This document shows, one piece after another, positions 1 through 8,047 of a stretch of 64,000 bases of DNA; within the stretch, counting starts at the first letter, position 1, and the number at the start of each line of letters is the position of its first letter. The notes under the pieces are model-generated. The model made no database searches and was not told where the DNA came from. It was given only the letters and a program-made list of their open reading frames with translations. The position numbers were made by a program, and so were the translations under genes. The DNA is from CBDHCC01 sp965261015 (lineage in GTDB: Bacteria; Pseudomonadota; Alphaproteobacteria; Sphingomonadales; Sphingomonadaceae): NCBI GenBank assembly GCA_965261015.1, contig CBDHCC010000001.1, forward strand, positions 1,364,001-1,428,000, given 5' to 3'.

Positions 1-153
1 TACGCCTTTGGCCTGGCGGCGGTGTGGCTGATCGGCTTTGGCCGCACCAACCCGCTCTGGTGGGCGATCGCCTGGGCGGCCGCCGCCGCGCTGTCGACCG
101 AACTGGTCCGCCGCCGCGTGGGCCGCCGCCTGCGCGCTTGGGCCGAGGGGTAG
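1..153 (+). CDS. C-terminal end of a membrane protein (5' truncated)
   Basis: Frame 1 is open from the first base to a TAG at 151-153 and gives about 50 residues. It starts with a hydrophobic stretch rich in Ala, Trp and Leu, enough for one to two membrane segments, and ends in an Arg-rich tail (RRRVGRRLRAWAEG), as expected for a cytoplasmic end. The start lies outside the window, so the family cannot be named. The gene is followed by about 800 bases with no other gene. Confidence 0.55.
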   Translation, partial: YAFGLAAVWLIGFGRTNPLWWAIAWAAAAALSTELVRRRVGRRLRAWAEG

Positions 154-225
154 GGGGTGCCGGTGGGGGGGGGCGCCCCAAAACCCAGTCAGGCTGAGCG
201 AGTCGGACGCAGAACTCCCCGCTCC

Positions 226-388
226 CGATCCGCTCGGTCTGAGCCTGTCGAGAGCGGTTCTGCCCCAGGCCCCAATCCGCTCGAGCTCAGTCTGTCGAAA
301 GCGGCTGGGTGGGGCCTGCCGGCGGTCGACATGGCTGAGCCATTGATACGTCCTTCGACAGGCTCAGGACGAGCGGGGGTGGGAGAGG
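226..388. repeat. Paired inverted intergenic repeat, copy A
   Basis: Three boxes related to cttcgacaggctcag occur here. Two are in reverse orientation (gagcctgtcgaga near 241-253 and ctcagtctgtcgaaag near 284-299). One is forward (cttcgacaggctcaggac, near 353-370) and is followed by a G-rich tail. The unit from about 270 to 388, with ggctgagccattg in its spacer, is matched by a second copy near 4812-4930 between dnaB and cysH. The inverted pair could form a cruciform or a transcript stem. It resembles short mobile intergenic repeats of sphingomonads; that attribution is from general knowledge. Confidence 0.7.
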
Positions 389-938
389 CCGCCATACCTA
401 CGCCACGCCCCTCCCCACGCCCCGCCACCCTCACGTCGCCCACGCGAAGCGCCGGCTCGCGCTGGGGCGCGGCCGGGGCTGGGGGAACGCGGCAATGGGG
501 TGGGCGAATGGCGGATCGGCCGGTGCGTCGGACCCCGGACGCTCGGGTTGGAAGGGGGCACCCCGGTCCTGTCACGAGGGGGCGCCGGACTTCGGACGGT
601 GAGGCGGTCGTCTCCCGGACCGGCTGGCGGGGCGTCTCGCGGACGGCGGGTCTATAGGGTCGGACCCGGTTGATCCCAGACGCGGTCCCGTCCGGACGAG
701 GCGGCTATCCCCCAAAGGAGAGGTCCGCTCGGCGGGAGTGGGACGATGATGCAACGCGTTGGCTGACTGACCCCGAACGCTTCGCACCGGCCGATCGCCG
801 TTCGTGTGCTCGGCAGGGATGCTACCCCCCGCCCAACGGCGGTCGCCACCGCGACAGGTCCGGACGTCTTCGGCCCCGCCGCATCGGCAACGATCGGGCA
901 GCTATCCTAACCGGTTCGTTTTGTCAAGGGGGTGGCCG
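389..938. other. Non-coding interval upstream of the dcd 3' end
   Basis: About 550 bases without a convincing gene. The open frames here are low-complexity, rich in Arg, Gly and Pro, and match no family I recognise. Runs such as cggacccggttgatcccag and ccccaaaggagagg are present, but I see no tRNA, clear terminator or well-spaced promoter. It lies after the membrane-protein tail and beyond the 3' end of dcd, so both flanking genes end into it. Confidence 0.4.
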
Positions 939-1493
939 TCACAATTTCGGCAGCGTCACGCCGCGCTGTCCCATATATTTGCCCGCGCGATCCGCGTAGC
1001 TCACCTCGCACGGCTCGTTGCCCGCCAGGAACAGGAACTGGCACGCGCCCTCGTTGGCATAGACCCGGGCGGGCAGGGGCGTGGTGTTGGAGAACTCCAG
1101 CGTGACGTGCCCCTCCCAGCCCGGTTCCAGCGGCGTGACGTTCACGATGATGCCGCAGCGCGCATAGGTGGACTTGCCCAGGCAGATCACCAGCACGTCG
1201 CGCGGCACCCGGAAATACTCGACCGTCCGGGCGAGCGCGAAGCTGTTGGGCGGGATGATGCAGCAGTCGGTCTTGCGATCGACGAAGCTGTTGGCGGCGA
1301 AGTCCTTCGGGTCCACCACGGCGGAATCCACGTTGGTGAAAATCTTGAACTCGTCCGCCACCCGCGCGTCATAGCCGTAGGAGGACAGGCCGTAGGAGAT
1401 GCAGCCGTCGCGCCGCTGGCCCTCCACGAAGGGCTCGATCATGCCGTCGCGCGTGGCGCGGTCGCGGATCCAGCGGTCGGACATCACGGTCAC
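939..1493 (-). CDS. dcd: dCTP deaminase
   Basis: Predicted 184-residue cytosolic enzyme that deaminates dCTP to dUTP, feeding dTMP synthesis. The N terminus (MSDRWIRDRATRDGMIEPF) and the core segments SSYGYDARVADEF and LGKSTYARCGI are characteristic of the Dcd family, and the length is normal. The chosen GTG start has a ggggga ribosome site about 8 bases upstream. An ATG three codons in (1484) is the alternative. It is the last gene of a leftward run with a second pyrimidine deaminase, cdd. Confidence 0.93.
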   Translation of the reverse strand: MTVMSDRWIRDRATRDGMIEPFVEGQRRDGCISYGLSSYGYDARVADEFKIFTNVDSAVVDPKDFAANSFVDRKTDCCIIPPNSFALARTVEYFRVPRDVLVICLGKSTYARCGIIVNVTPLEPGWEGHVTLEFSNTTPLPARVYANEGACQFLFLAGNEPCEVSYADRAGKYMGQRGVTLPKL

Positions 1494-1497
1494 GGCG

Positions 1498-2178
1498 TCA
1501 CTCCCCCCTTTCGTCCGGCCGTGCGACCGACCAGGCGAGCGGGCGGTCGACGCCCGGCACGCGGCGGTCCGGATTGGCCAGCCACAGCTCCCAGGTCCGC
1601 GCGCCCGAGGGCTGGCGAAAGGCGCGTTCCAGCCACAGCGGCCGGTCCAGCCGGTCGGCCAGCGGATAGCGCCGCTGGATGTCGGGCGCCAGTTGCAGGA
1701 TCGCCGGATCGTCGCGCCCCGCCTCCGCGACCGCCAGGAACGCCGCGACCTCGGCCACCAGCCGGTCCGTCGGTGGCCAGCCGGGACAGCCCGCGCCGTC
1801 CAGCGCCACCGCCAGCGGCAGGTCGGTGCCTTCGCGCGGCAGGTGGGCCAGTAGGTTCGTCGCCTGCTCCCGGCCCGGCACGCACAATGAGAAGCGGTGG
1901 ACCGCGCCGACCGACAGCCCGGCCGCGCGCGCCTGCCGCGCCACGCGCAGGAAGTTGCGGCGCGACCCCCGCGCGCCGTCCGTGGCGTCCAGATAGACGA
2001 AGTCCGCCCGGCCCTTCAGCGCCGCCCAGTCGAGCGCCGCCGCGTCGGGATCGGTCTCGAATCCCTGCACCGGATACCGCGCGCGGTCCGGCGCCCAGCC
2101 GTCGGCCCAGCGCCAGCCCAGCACGGCGGCGACCGCGATCGCGGCCAGCGCCAGCAGCCAGCGGGTCCGCCGGCTCAT
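1498..2178 (-). CDS. GH25-like (lysozyme-fold) exported or membrane-anchored protein
   Basis: 226 residues with one N-terminal hydrophobic segment (about residues 5-22, LLALAAIAVAAVLGWRWA), so a signal anchor or signal peptide. The rest follows the glycoside hydrolase 25 layout: FVYLDATDGARGSRRNF corresponds to the usual F-x-Y-x-K-A-T-E-G block, and AGLSVGAVHRFSLC to the A-G-x-x-x-G-x-Y-H-F block. The acidic D-x-E centre expected near LPLAVALDGAG lacks the glutamate, and the N-terminal strand reads VQGFETDP rather than G-x-D-V-S. It may therefore be inactive or altered in specificity. Its ATG overlaps the cdd stop by four bases (ATGA). Confidence 0.65.
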   Translation of the reverse strand: MSRRTRWLLALAAIAVAAVLGWRWADGWAPDRARYPVQGFETDPDAAALDWAALKGRADFVYLDATDGARGSRRNFLRVARQARAAGLSVGAVHRFSLCVPGREQATNLLAHLPREGTDLPLAVALDGAGCPGWPPTDRLVAEVAAFLAVAEAGRDDPAILQLAPDIQRRYPLADRLDRPLWLERAFRQPSGARTWELWLANPDRRVPGVDRPLAWSVARPDERGE

Positions 2179-2612
2179 GTCCGCTCGGTCAGGGCGAAAG
2201 CGTGGGGCAGCCAGCCGCTGACCGGGTGGCCGACGCGCGCGGTGCCGGAGAGGTCGGTCGCGACCACCGCGAAGTCGCGGCCCGCCACGCCCGCCGTCTC
2301 GGCCAGCAGCTGGCGGCAGCGGCCGCACGGCGTCACCGGATCGCCCGGTCCGGCGGCCGCCGCGAACCCGCCGGTGACCAGCACGCCGGCCACGTCGGCC
2401 AGTCGGCCCCGCGCGGTGACGGCGCCCAGCGCCAGCGCCTCCGCGCACAGCGACAGGCCGTAGGACGCGTTCTCCATATTCGCGGCGACCACGACCTCCC
2501 CGTCGGTCAGCAGCACGGCCGCGCCGACGTGGAAGCCGGAATAGGGCGCGTGCGCGTGGGCGCGCACGGCCAGCGCGGCGCGGTGCAGGCGGGACAGCGT
2601 GGCCTCGTCCAT
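2175..2612 (-). CDS. cdd: Cytidine deaminase
   Basis: 145 residues, typical for the tetrameric zinc enzyme that converts cytidine or deoxycytidine to uridine or deoxyuridine in pyrimidine salvage. The zinc site is complete: C56-A57-E58 (SLCAEAL, with the catalytic Glu) and C96 and C99 (TPCGRC). The substrate segment ENASYG precedes it. It starts two bases after the UPF0262 gene and overlaps the GH25-like gene, so the leftward genes UPF0262-cdd-GH25-dcd probably share a transcript. Confidence 0.93.
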   Translation of the reverse strand: MDEATLSRLHRAALAVRAHAHAPYSGFHVGAAVLLTDGEVVVAANMENASYGLSLCAEALALGAVTARGRLADVAGVLVTGGFAAAAGPGDPVTPCGRCRQLLAETAGVAGRDFAVVATDLSGTARVGHPVSGWLPHAFALTERT

Positions 2613-2614
2613 CG

Positions 2615-3097
2615 TCAGCCCCGGATGTGCAGCGCGCTGATGAGCGTGAACAGCCGCCGCGCGGTGGGGTGGTCCAGCACGATCTTGCCGGCCAGCGCGT
2701 CGGCCAGCAGCTCGGCCGCGCGGTCGTGGATCGCGCGCCTGGCCATGTCGATCGTCTCGATCTCGTGCGCGGTCGACTGGCGCACGGCGTTGAAATAGCG
2801 GTCGCAGATCGCGTGATATTCGCGGATCGGCCGCTTGAAGCGCGCCATGGACAACAGGTGCGTCTCCAGGGGCGCGCCGCCCTCGTCCGCGACCGCGAGC
2901 GACAGCCGGCCGTCGGGGATCGACAGGCGCAGGCGATAGGGGCCGGTAAAGGACTGGGCGGTCGGGCGGACCGGTTCGAAGTGGTTGCGCTCCAACAGGT
3001 CGAACACGGCGACGCGGCGTTCCTGCTCGACCTCCGGATTGCGCGACCGGATCGTGTCCTCGTCCAGCTGGACGTCCAAGAGGCGCGGGTCGCTCAC
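2615..3097 (-). CDS. UPF0262 family protein
   Basis: 160 residues from a GTG start. An open frame continues upstream antisense to dnaB, but the conserved family start is SDPRLLDVQLDEDTI. The segments NPEVEQERRVAVFDLLE, FKRPIREYHAICDRY and IETIDMARRAIHDR match the UPF0262 family of alphaproteobacteria, whose function is unknown. It is soluble, with no signal peptide or membrane segment. It is the first gene of the leftward run and shares its upstream region with the divergently transcribed dnaB. Confidence 0.85.
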   Translation of the reverse strand: MSDPRLLDVQLDEDTIRSRNPEVEQERRVAVFDLLERNHFEPVRPTAQSFTGPYRLRLSIPDGRLSLAVADEGGAPLETHLLSMARFKRPIREYHAICDRYFNAVRQSTAHEIETIDMARRAIHDRAAELLADALAGKIVLDHPTARRLFTLISALHIRG

Positions 3098-3139
3098 CCG
3101 ACCGGCGTTACGGGCGGATCGGGGCGGTGAAAAGGGTGG

Positions 3140-3192
3140 GCCAACTTGTCCACAGCCGTCCACAGCCTGTCCCCCGATCCGCCAACTTGTCC
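3140..3192. promoter_or_regulatory. Twin 12-base direct repeat in the dnaB leader
   Basis: The sequence gccaacttgtcc occurs at 3140-3151 and again at 3181-3192, exactly 41 bases apart, about four helical turns. The first copy runs into ttgtccaca (3146-3154), one mismatch from the DnaA-box consensus ttatccaca, followed by ccgtccaca at 3156-3164. It sits between the divergent UPF0262 and dnaB starts, where a regulator could act on either gene. No protein is proposed with confidence. Confidence 0.4.
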
Positions 3193-3223
3193 GCCGGGGC
3201 ATGCCGGTCCACGGTCGCCCGCG

Positions 3224-4723
3224 ATGGAACTGCTCAGCCGAATCGACACGCCCGAGGCCCCCCAGCTGCCCCAGAATATCGAGGCGGAGGCGGCGCTGTT
3301 GGGCGCGCTGATGATCGACAACCGCCTGATGGAGGACATCGGGCAGCAGCTGAAGGCCGACCATTTCCACGAGCCGGTGCACGGCCGCATCTACGAGGCG
3401 ATTGGGCGGCTGACGGCGCGCGACATGATCGCCAACCCGGTGACGCTGCGCCCGCTGCTGGACGCCGACGCCGCCTTGAAGGAGCTGGGCGGGGCGGGCT
3501 ATCTCGCCAAGCTGACGGGCAACGCCGCCGCCGTGATCGGCGCGCGCGACTTCGCCCGCCAGGTCCACGACCTGCACATGCTGCGCGCGCTGATCACGGT
3601 CGGTCGCACGATGGTGGAAAGCGCCATGGACACCGGCGCCGACGTCGAGCCCAAGGTGCAGATCGAGGAGGCGGAGCGCGCGCTGTACGAGGCGGCGGAG
3701 ACCAGCGGGCGGGCGACCAGCACCGTCACCTTCGCCACCGCGTCCAAGGCGGCGTTGAGCCTGGCGGAAAAGGCGCGCAACGCCGGCGGCGGGCTGGCGG
3801 GGGTGACCACGGGGCTGGACAACCTGAACAGCCGTCTGGGCGGCCTTCAGGCGAGCGACCTGCTGATCCTGGCGGCCAGGCCCGGCATGGGGAAGACATC
3901 GCTGGCCACCAACATCGCGTTCTCCGCCGCCCAGCGCTACATGCGCGACGTGGCCGACGGCATCGACCCGGCGCGGTCGGTGGGCGCCAAGGTCGCCTTC
4001 TTCTCGCTCGAGATGTCCGCCGACCAGCTCGCCACCCGCGTGCTGTCGGAACAGTCGGGGATCAGTTCCGACCAGCTGCGGATGGGCAAGATCACGCAGA
4101 GCCAGATGCACGATCTGGCCCGGGCTTCGGTGGCGCTGCAGGACCTGCCGCTCTACATCGACGACACCGCCGCGCTGACGATCGGGTCGCTCAACACCCG
4201 CGCGCGCCGGTTGCAGAGGAAGCACGGGATCGGACTGATCATCGTCGATTATCTGCAACTGCTGTCCGGCGGGTCGAACAGCCGCGAGAACCGGGTGCAG
4301 GAGATCAGCGAGATCAGCCGCGGCCTGAAGACCATGGCCAAGGAACTGAACGTCCCCGTCCTGGCGCTCTCCCAGCTGAGCCGCGCGGTGGAAAGCCGCG
4401 AGGACAAGCGGCCGCAGCTGTCGGACCTGCGGGAGTCGGGCTCGATCGAGCAGGACGCGGACATCGTGCTGTTCGTCTATCGCGAAGACTATTACCTGAA
4501 CGCGCAGCAGCCCAAGGAGCCGGGGCCGAACGACCCGCCGGAGGTCCACGACGCCTTCGACGCCTGGAAGGCGAAGATCGAGCCGATCTGGGGCGAGACC
4601 GAGATCCTGATTTCCAAGCACCGCCACGGCGCCACCGGCAAGGCCCGCCTGCGCTTCGACCGCCAGACCACCAAGTTCACCGACCTGGTGGACGAGGGCC
4701 GGGTGGCGGAGGTGTATGACTGA
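3224..4723 (+). CDS. dnaB: Replicative DNA helicase DnaB
   Basis: 499 residues, normal length for the hexameric 5'-3' helicase that unwinds DNA at the replication fork and binds primase. The N-terminal domain starts at about residue 12 (PQNIEAEAALLGALMID). The RecA-like C-terminal domain has Walker A ARPGMGKTS near residue 220, Walker B with DYLQLL near 341, and the C-terminal block ISKHRHGATG. An upstream TTG (3146) would add 26 residues of Pro-rich sequence without family character, so the ATG at MELLSRIDTPEAP is preferred. The leader carries the twin repeat and DnaA-box-like sequences. Confidence 0.95.
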   Translation: MELLSRIDTPEAPQLPQNIEAEAALLGALMIDNRLMEDIGQQLKADHFHEPVHGRIYEAIGRLTARDMIANPVTLRPLLDADAALKELGGAGYLAKLTGNAAAVIGARDFARQVHDLHMLRALITVGRTMVESAMDTGADVEPKVQIEEAERALYEAAETSGRATSTVTFATASKAALSLAEKARNAGGGLAGVTTGLDNLNSRLGGLQASDLLILAARPGMGKTSLATNIAFSAAQRYMRDVADGIDPARSVGAKVAFFSLEMSADQLATRVLSEQSGISSDQLRMGKITQSQMHDLARASVALQDLPLYIDDTAALTIGSLNTRARRLQRKHGIGLIIVDYLQLLSGGSNSRENRVQEISEISRGLKTMAKELNVPVLALSQLSRAVESREDKRPQLSDLRESGSIEQDADIVLFVYREDYYLNAQQPKEPGPNDPPEVHDAFDAWKAKIEPIWGETEILISKHRHGATGKARLRFDRQTTKFTDLVDEGRVAEVYD

Positions 4724-4811
4724 GGGGGCTTAGCGGGTGGGCTCTGGGGCAGGCTCAGCCGGCACGGCGTTGGTAGGGGCACGGCAGGTCAGAAGGCGAA
4801 CCCCCCGCTCC

Positions 4812-5037
4812 AATCCGCTGGTCCTGAGCTCGTCGAAGGGGACCGCTGGGTAGGGCATTGCGGGCGGTTGCCGTCGCTGAGCCACTGGTCCGTCCTTCGA
4901 CAGGCTCGGGACGAGCGGGGTGGGGGAGGAGAGCCTACCGATCACGGAACTCTCACTGCCGCCAGCCGACGTGGGCCTGGCGGGCGTGGAAAAGACAGAG
5001 CCGCCTTCGACAGGCTCGGGACGAGCGGGGTGGGGTG
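4812..5037. repeat. Intergenic repeats, copy B plus an extra forward half
   Basis: The gap between dnaB and cysH (4724-5065) has no gene and is mostly repeat. From about 4812 to 4930 there is a reverse box (cctgagctcgtcgaagg), the conserved spacer with gctgagccactg, and a forward box (ccttcgacaggctcgggacg) with a G-rich tail. This matches copy A near 270-388 over about 120 bases. A further lone forward box lies at about 5006-5036. The two adjacent forward boxes are almost identical. Confidence 0.72.
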
Positions 5038-5065
5038 AGAGCGCAGGAGCGCTGCACGCCCACCC

Positions 5066-5845
5066 TCAGAAGACCGGGTCGTTGTGTCCGTCGAGCGGGG
5101 TGACGGCGTCGTGCAGGCCGCATTCCACCTTGTCCCACCCGCGCCAGCGGCCCGCGCGCGGGTCCTCGCCGGGCCGCACCTTGGACGTGCAGGGCGCGCA
5201 GCCGATCGACGGGTAGCCCTCGGCGACCAGCGGATGGGCGGGCAGGTCGTGGCGGGCGAAGTGCCGGGCCACGTCGTCCGCCGACCAGCTGGCCAGCGGA
5301 TTGACCTTCAGCCGGCCCTCGTCGTCGGTCCGGTCGACCTCGAAGCGGGGCAGGCCGGCGCGGGTGGCGGACTGCCAACCCTTGCGCCCGGTCAGCTGCG
5401 CGTCGAACCCGGCCAGGACGCGCGCCAGCGGCTCGACCTTGCGGATGGCGCAGCACCCGTCGGGGTCGTAGGACCAGCGCAGCCCGGTCTCGTCCCTGGC
5501 GGCCAGCGCGACCGGATCGGGGGCCAGCACGCGCACGTCGGTCAGACCCAGCGCGGCGACCAGCCGGTCGCGATAGGCCAGCGTTTCGCCGAAGTGCTTG
5601 CCGGTGTCCAGGAACAGGACCGGCACGGACGGGTCGACCTGCGCCACCAGATGCAACAGCACGGCGGAATCCGCGCCAAAGGACGACACCGCCGCCACCT
5701 CGCCCACCAGCCGCTCGGTCAGGACGGCGCGCAGCATCGTCGCCGTGTCCACGTCTTGGAACCGGGCGTTCAGGCGCGCGGCGTCCGCGTCGGTCCAGCG
5801 CGGACCGACGTCGATCACGTCGCGGACCCGCAACGCCTCACCCAC
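5066..5845 (-). CDS. cysH: Adenylylsulfate (APS/PAPS) reductase
   Basis: 259 residues. Reduces activated sulfate to sulfite in assimilatory sulfate reduction. The PP-loop nucleotide-binding region is VSSFGADSAVLLHL (about residues 53-66). Cysteine pairs at 131-132 (GCCAIRK) and 216/219 (GCAPC) are the four [4Fe-4S] ligands that mark the bacterial APS-reducing subgroup rather than the E. coli PAPS type. The C-terminal E-C-G-L-H motif (241-245) carries the nucleophilic cysteine. The GTG start overlaps the end of the DUF934 gene by 8 bases. Confidence 0.93.
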   Translation of the reverse strand: MGEALRVRDVIDVGPRWTDADAARLNARFQDVDTATMLRAVLTERLVGEVAAVSSFGADSAVLLHLVAQVDPSVPVLFLDTGKHFGETLAYRDRLVAALGLTDVRVLAPDPVALAARDETGLRWSYDPDGCCAIRKVEPLARVLAGFDAQLTGRKGWQSATRAGLPRFEVDRTDDEGRLKVNPLASWSADDVARHFARHDLPAHPLVAEGYPSIGCAPCTSKVRPGEDPRAGRWRGWDKVECGLHDAVTPLDGHNDPVF

Positions 5846-6299
5846 GCCGCAGCTTCCAGATCGGGACGGCGGCGTCGGCGGCGGGCTGATAGACGTCGTC
5901 GTAGCGGGTCAGCGCGCGCTCCACGGCCGCGGGATCGAGCGGCTGGTCGGGCGCGAAGCTGTCGAAGCCGCAGCGGCGCAGAAAGCGGATCTGATCCACC
6001 AGCACATCGCCCTGCGCGCGCAGCTCTCCGCGATAGCCGCCCTCGCGCAGGATGCGCGCGGTCGAATAGCCGCGGCCGTCGCGGAAGGTGGGAAAGGCGA
6101 CCTCGATCAGCTTCAACCGATCGAAATGGGGCAGCAGCTCGCGCGCGTCCTCCCCGCTCTCAACCCGCACGGCGGCCGCGTTCGACTGGGCCAGAAAGGC
6201 GTCCAGCGTCACGGCGGGCTCTTCGTGCGCGGCGTCGTCGCGATAGCGCAGCGGGTCGGCGGACCCCGCGGCTTCGAGCTGGTCGGGATCAGCGCGCAT
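5838..6299 (-). CDS. DUF934 family protein of the sulfite-reduction cluster
   Basis: 153 residues. The blocks LIEVAFPTFRDGRGYSTARI and FLRRCGFDSF are the hallmarks of DUF934, a family found next to cysI and cysH in proteobacteria and often labelled a putative oxidoreductase. No cofactor motif is visible. The overlap with cysH indicates translational coupling and a role in sulfate assimilation. It is separated from cysI by about 130 bases that carry a repeat-like element. Confidence 0.85.
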   Translation of the reverse strand: MRADPDQLEAAGSADPLRYRDDAAHEEPAVTLDAFLAQSNAAAVRVESGEDARELLPHFDRLKLIEVAFPTFRDGRGYSTARILREGGYRGELRAQGDVLVDQIRFLRRCGFDSFAPDQPLDPAAVERALTRYDDVYQPAADAAVPIWKLRRG

Positions 6300-6301
6300 G
6301 G

Positions 6302-6420
6302 AAGGTCCTCCCCGGCATGGGGAGGGGTGGTGGAGGGGTGGTGGCGAGGTTGGCTAACCCCTCCGTCACGCGCTCGGCGCCGCGCGCCACCTCCCCGTTC
6401 CCGTTCCGGAGAGGCCTAGA
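6302..6420. repeat. GC-rich hairpin element between cysI and the DUF934 gene
   Basis: The 128-base gap inside the cys cluster contains the stem cctcccc-ggcat-ggggagg (about 6306-6324), then gtggtggaggggtggtgg, and later ccacctccccgttcc. It has the look of a sphingomonad intergenic repeat rather than a simple terminator, since no T-run follows. If transcribed, it would put strong structure between cysI and the DUF934-cysH pair. I found no second full copy in this window. Confidence 0.45.
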
Positions 6421-6427
6421 AACCACC

Positions 6428-8047
6428 TCAACCATACAGCGCCTCCTTGAACGGCTCCATGCCGATCCGGCGGTAGGTGTCCAGGAACCGCTCGCCGTCC
6501 TCGCGGCGCTCCAGATAGAGTTCGGTGACGGTCTCGACCGCATCGACCACGCCGGCCTCGTCGAAGCCTGGCCCGGTGATCTTCGCCAGGCTGACGTCCT
6601 CCGCGCCCGACCCGCCGAGCGACAGCTGATAGTTCTCCACGCCCTTCCGGTCGACGCCCAATATGCCGATGTGACCGGCGTGGTGGTGGCCGCACGCGTT
6701 GATGCAGCCGCTGATCTTCAGCTTCAGCTCGCCGATGGCGACCGACTTCGGCGCCATCCGCTCGGCGATCCGCTGCGCCACCGGGATGGACCGGGCGTTG
6801 GCGAGGCTGCAATAGTCCAGGCCGGGGCAGGCGATGATGTCGGTGACCAGGTCGCGGTTCGCGGTCGCCAGCCCGCACGCGACCAGCGCGTCGAACACCG
6901 CGCGCAGGTCGCCGCGCCGGACGTGCGGCAGGACGAGGTTCTGCGCGTGGGTGACGCGCACCTCGTCGTGGCTGAACCGTTCCGCCAAGTCGGCGACCAC
7001 CTCCATCTGTTCGGCCGAGGCGTCGCCCGGGATGCCGCCCACCGGCTTCAGGCTGATCGTGACGAGCGCGTGGTCGGCGCGTTTGTGGGCCAGCGTATTG
7101 CGGTCGATCCACTCGGCGAAAACGGGATCGGACCGGTCCGCCTCGCCACCATCCGTCCACGCGGGCGGAGCGAAGAAGGCGGCGATCCGGTCCAGCTCGG
7201 CCAGCGGCGGGTCGATGCCCAGCCCGCGGACCTGCTCCCACTCGGCGGCGACCTGGCGGCGATACTCGTCCGCCCCGATCTCGTGGATCAGGATCTTGAT
7301 GCGCGCCTTGTAGATATTGTCGCGCCGGCCGTACCGATTGTAGACGCGCAGGCACGCCTCCAGGTAAGACAGGATCTCAGCCGCCTGGACGAACTCGTTG
7401 ATTTCCGGGGCGATCATCGGCGTGCGGCCCATACCGCCGCCCACGAACACCCGCGCGCCCAGCTGCCCGTCGCGTGTCCTCAGCTCCAGCCCGATGTCGT
7501 GCAGCCGCATCGCCGCGCGATCCTCTTGGCTCGCGATCACCGCGATCTTGAACTTGCGCGGCAGGTAGGAAAATTCCGGATGGAAGGACGACCACTGCCG
7601 GATCAGCTCGGCCCAGGGCCGGGGGTCCGCCACCTCGTCCGCCGCCGCCCCCGCGAACTGGTCGGAACTGATGTTGCGGATGCAGTTGCCGCTGGTCTGG
7701 ATGGCGTGCATCTCGACCGTCGCCAAGTCGGCCAGAATGTCGGGCGTCTGGTCCAGCTTGATCCAGTTATACTGGATGTTCTGGCGCGTGGTGAAGTGCG
7801 CGTACCCCCGGTCGTAGTGCCTCGCGACGTGCGCCAGCATCCGCATCTGCCGGCTGTCCAGCGAGCCATAGGGCACCGCGACGCGCAGCATATAGGCGTG
7901 GAGCTGAAGATAGAGGCCGTTCATCAGGCGCAACGGCTTGAACTGGTCCTCGGTCAGCTCGCCGGACATCCGGCGCGTCACCTGCTCGCGGAACTCGTCC
8001 ACCCGCGCGTCGACCTGGGCCTGGTCGTACTGGTCATAGCGATACAT
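6428..8047 (-). CDS. cysI: Sulfite reductase hemoprotein (nitrite/sulfite reductase family)
   Basis: 539 residues. Predicted to reduce sulfite to sulfide with a siroheme-[4Fe-4S] centre. The cluster and siroheme cysteines are visible as C-x5-C in ACPGLDYC (about residue 405) and C-x3-C in GCINACG (about residue 445). The two ferredoxin-like half domains are present (AHFTTRQNIQYNWI, TSGNCIRNIS). The start is MYRYDQYDQ, whose ATG shares one base with the DUF2849 stop (TGATG). An upstream in-frame extension is antisense-like and rejected. No flavoprotein partner or siroheme synthase gene is adjacent. Confidence 0.92.
   Translation of the reverse strand: MYRYDQYDQAQVDARVDEFREQVTRRMSGELTEDQFKPLRLMNGLYLQLHAYMLRVAVPYGSLDSRQMRMLAHVARHYDRGYAHFTTRQNIQYNWIKLDQTPDILADLATVEMHAIQTSGNCIRNISSDQFAGAAADEVADPRPWAELIRQWSSFHPEFSYLPRKFKIAVIASQEDRAAMRLHDIGLELRTRDGQLGARVFVGGGMGRTPMIAPEINEFVQAAEILSYLEACLRVYNRYGRRDNIYKARIKILIHEIGADEYRRQVAAEWEQVRGLGIDPPLAELDRIAAFFAPPAWTDGGEADRSDPVFAEWIDRNTLAHKRADHALVTISLKPVGGIPGDASAEQMEVVADLAERFSHDEVRVTHAQNLVLPHVRRGDLRAVFDALVACGLATANRDLVTDIIACPGLDYCSLANARSIPVAQRIAERMAPKSVAIGELKLKISGCINACGHHHAGHIGILGVDRKGVENYQLSLGGSGAEDVSLAKITGPGFDEAGVVDAVETVTELYLERREDGERFLDTYRRIGMEPFKEALYG

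Noticed and set aside
804..2798. Long plus-strand frame opposite dcd, the GH25-like gene and cdd
   Set aside because: Composition is that of a reverse-strand shadow (Arg/Pro/Ala-rich, no domain), while the opposite strand encodes recognisable enzymes.
3140..3200. Chromosome replication origin beside dnaB
   Set aside because: Only one or two imperfect DnaA-like boxes, no AT-rich unwinding region, and no dnaA, hemE or parAB neighbours.
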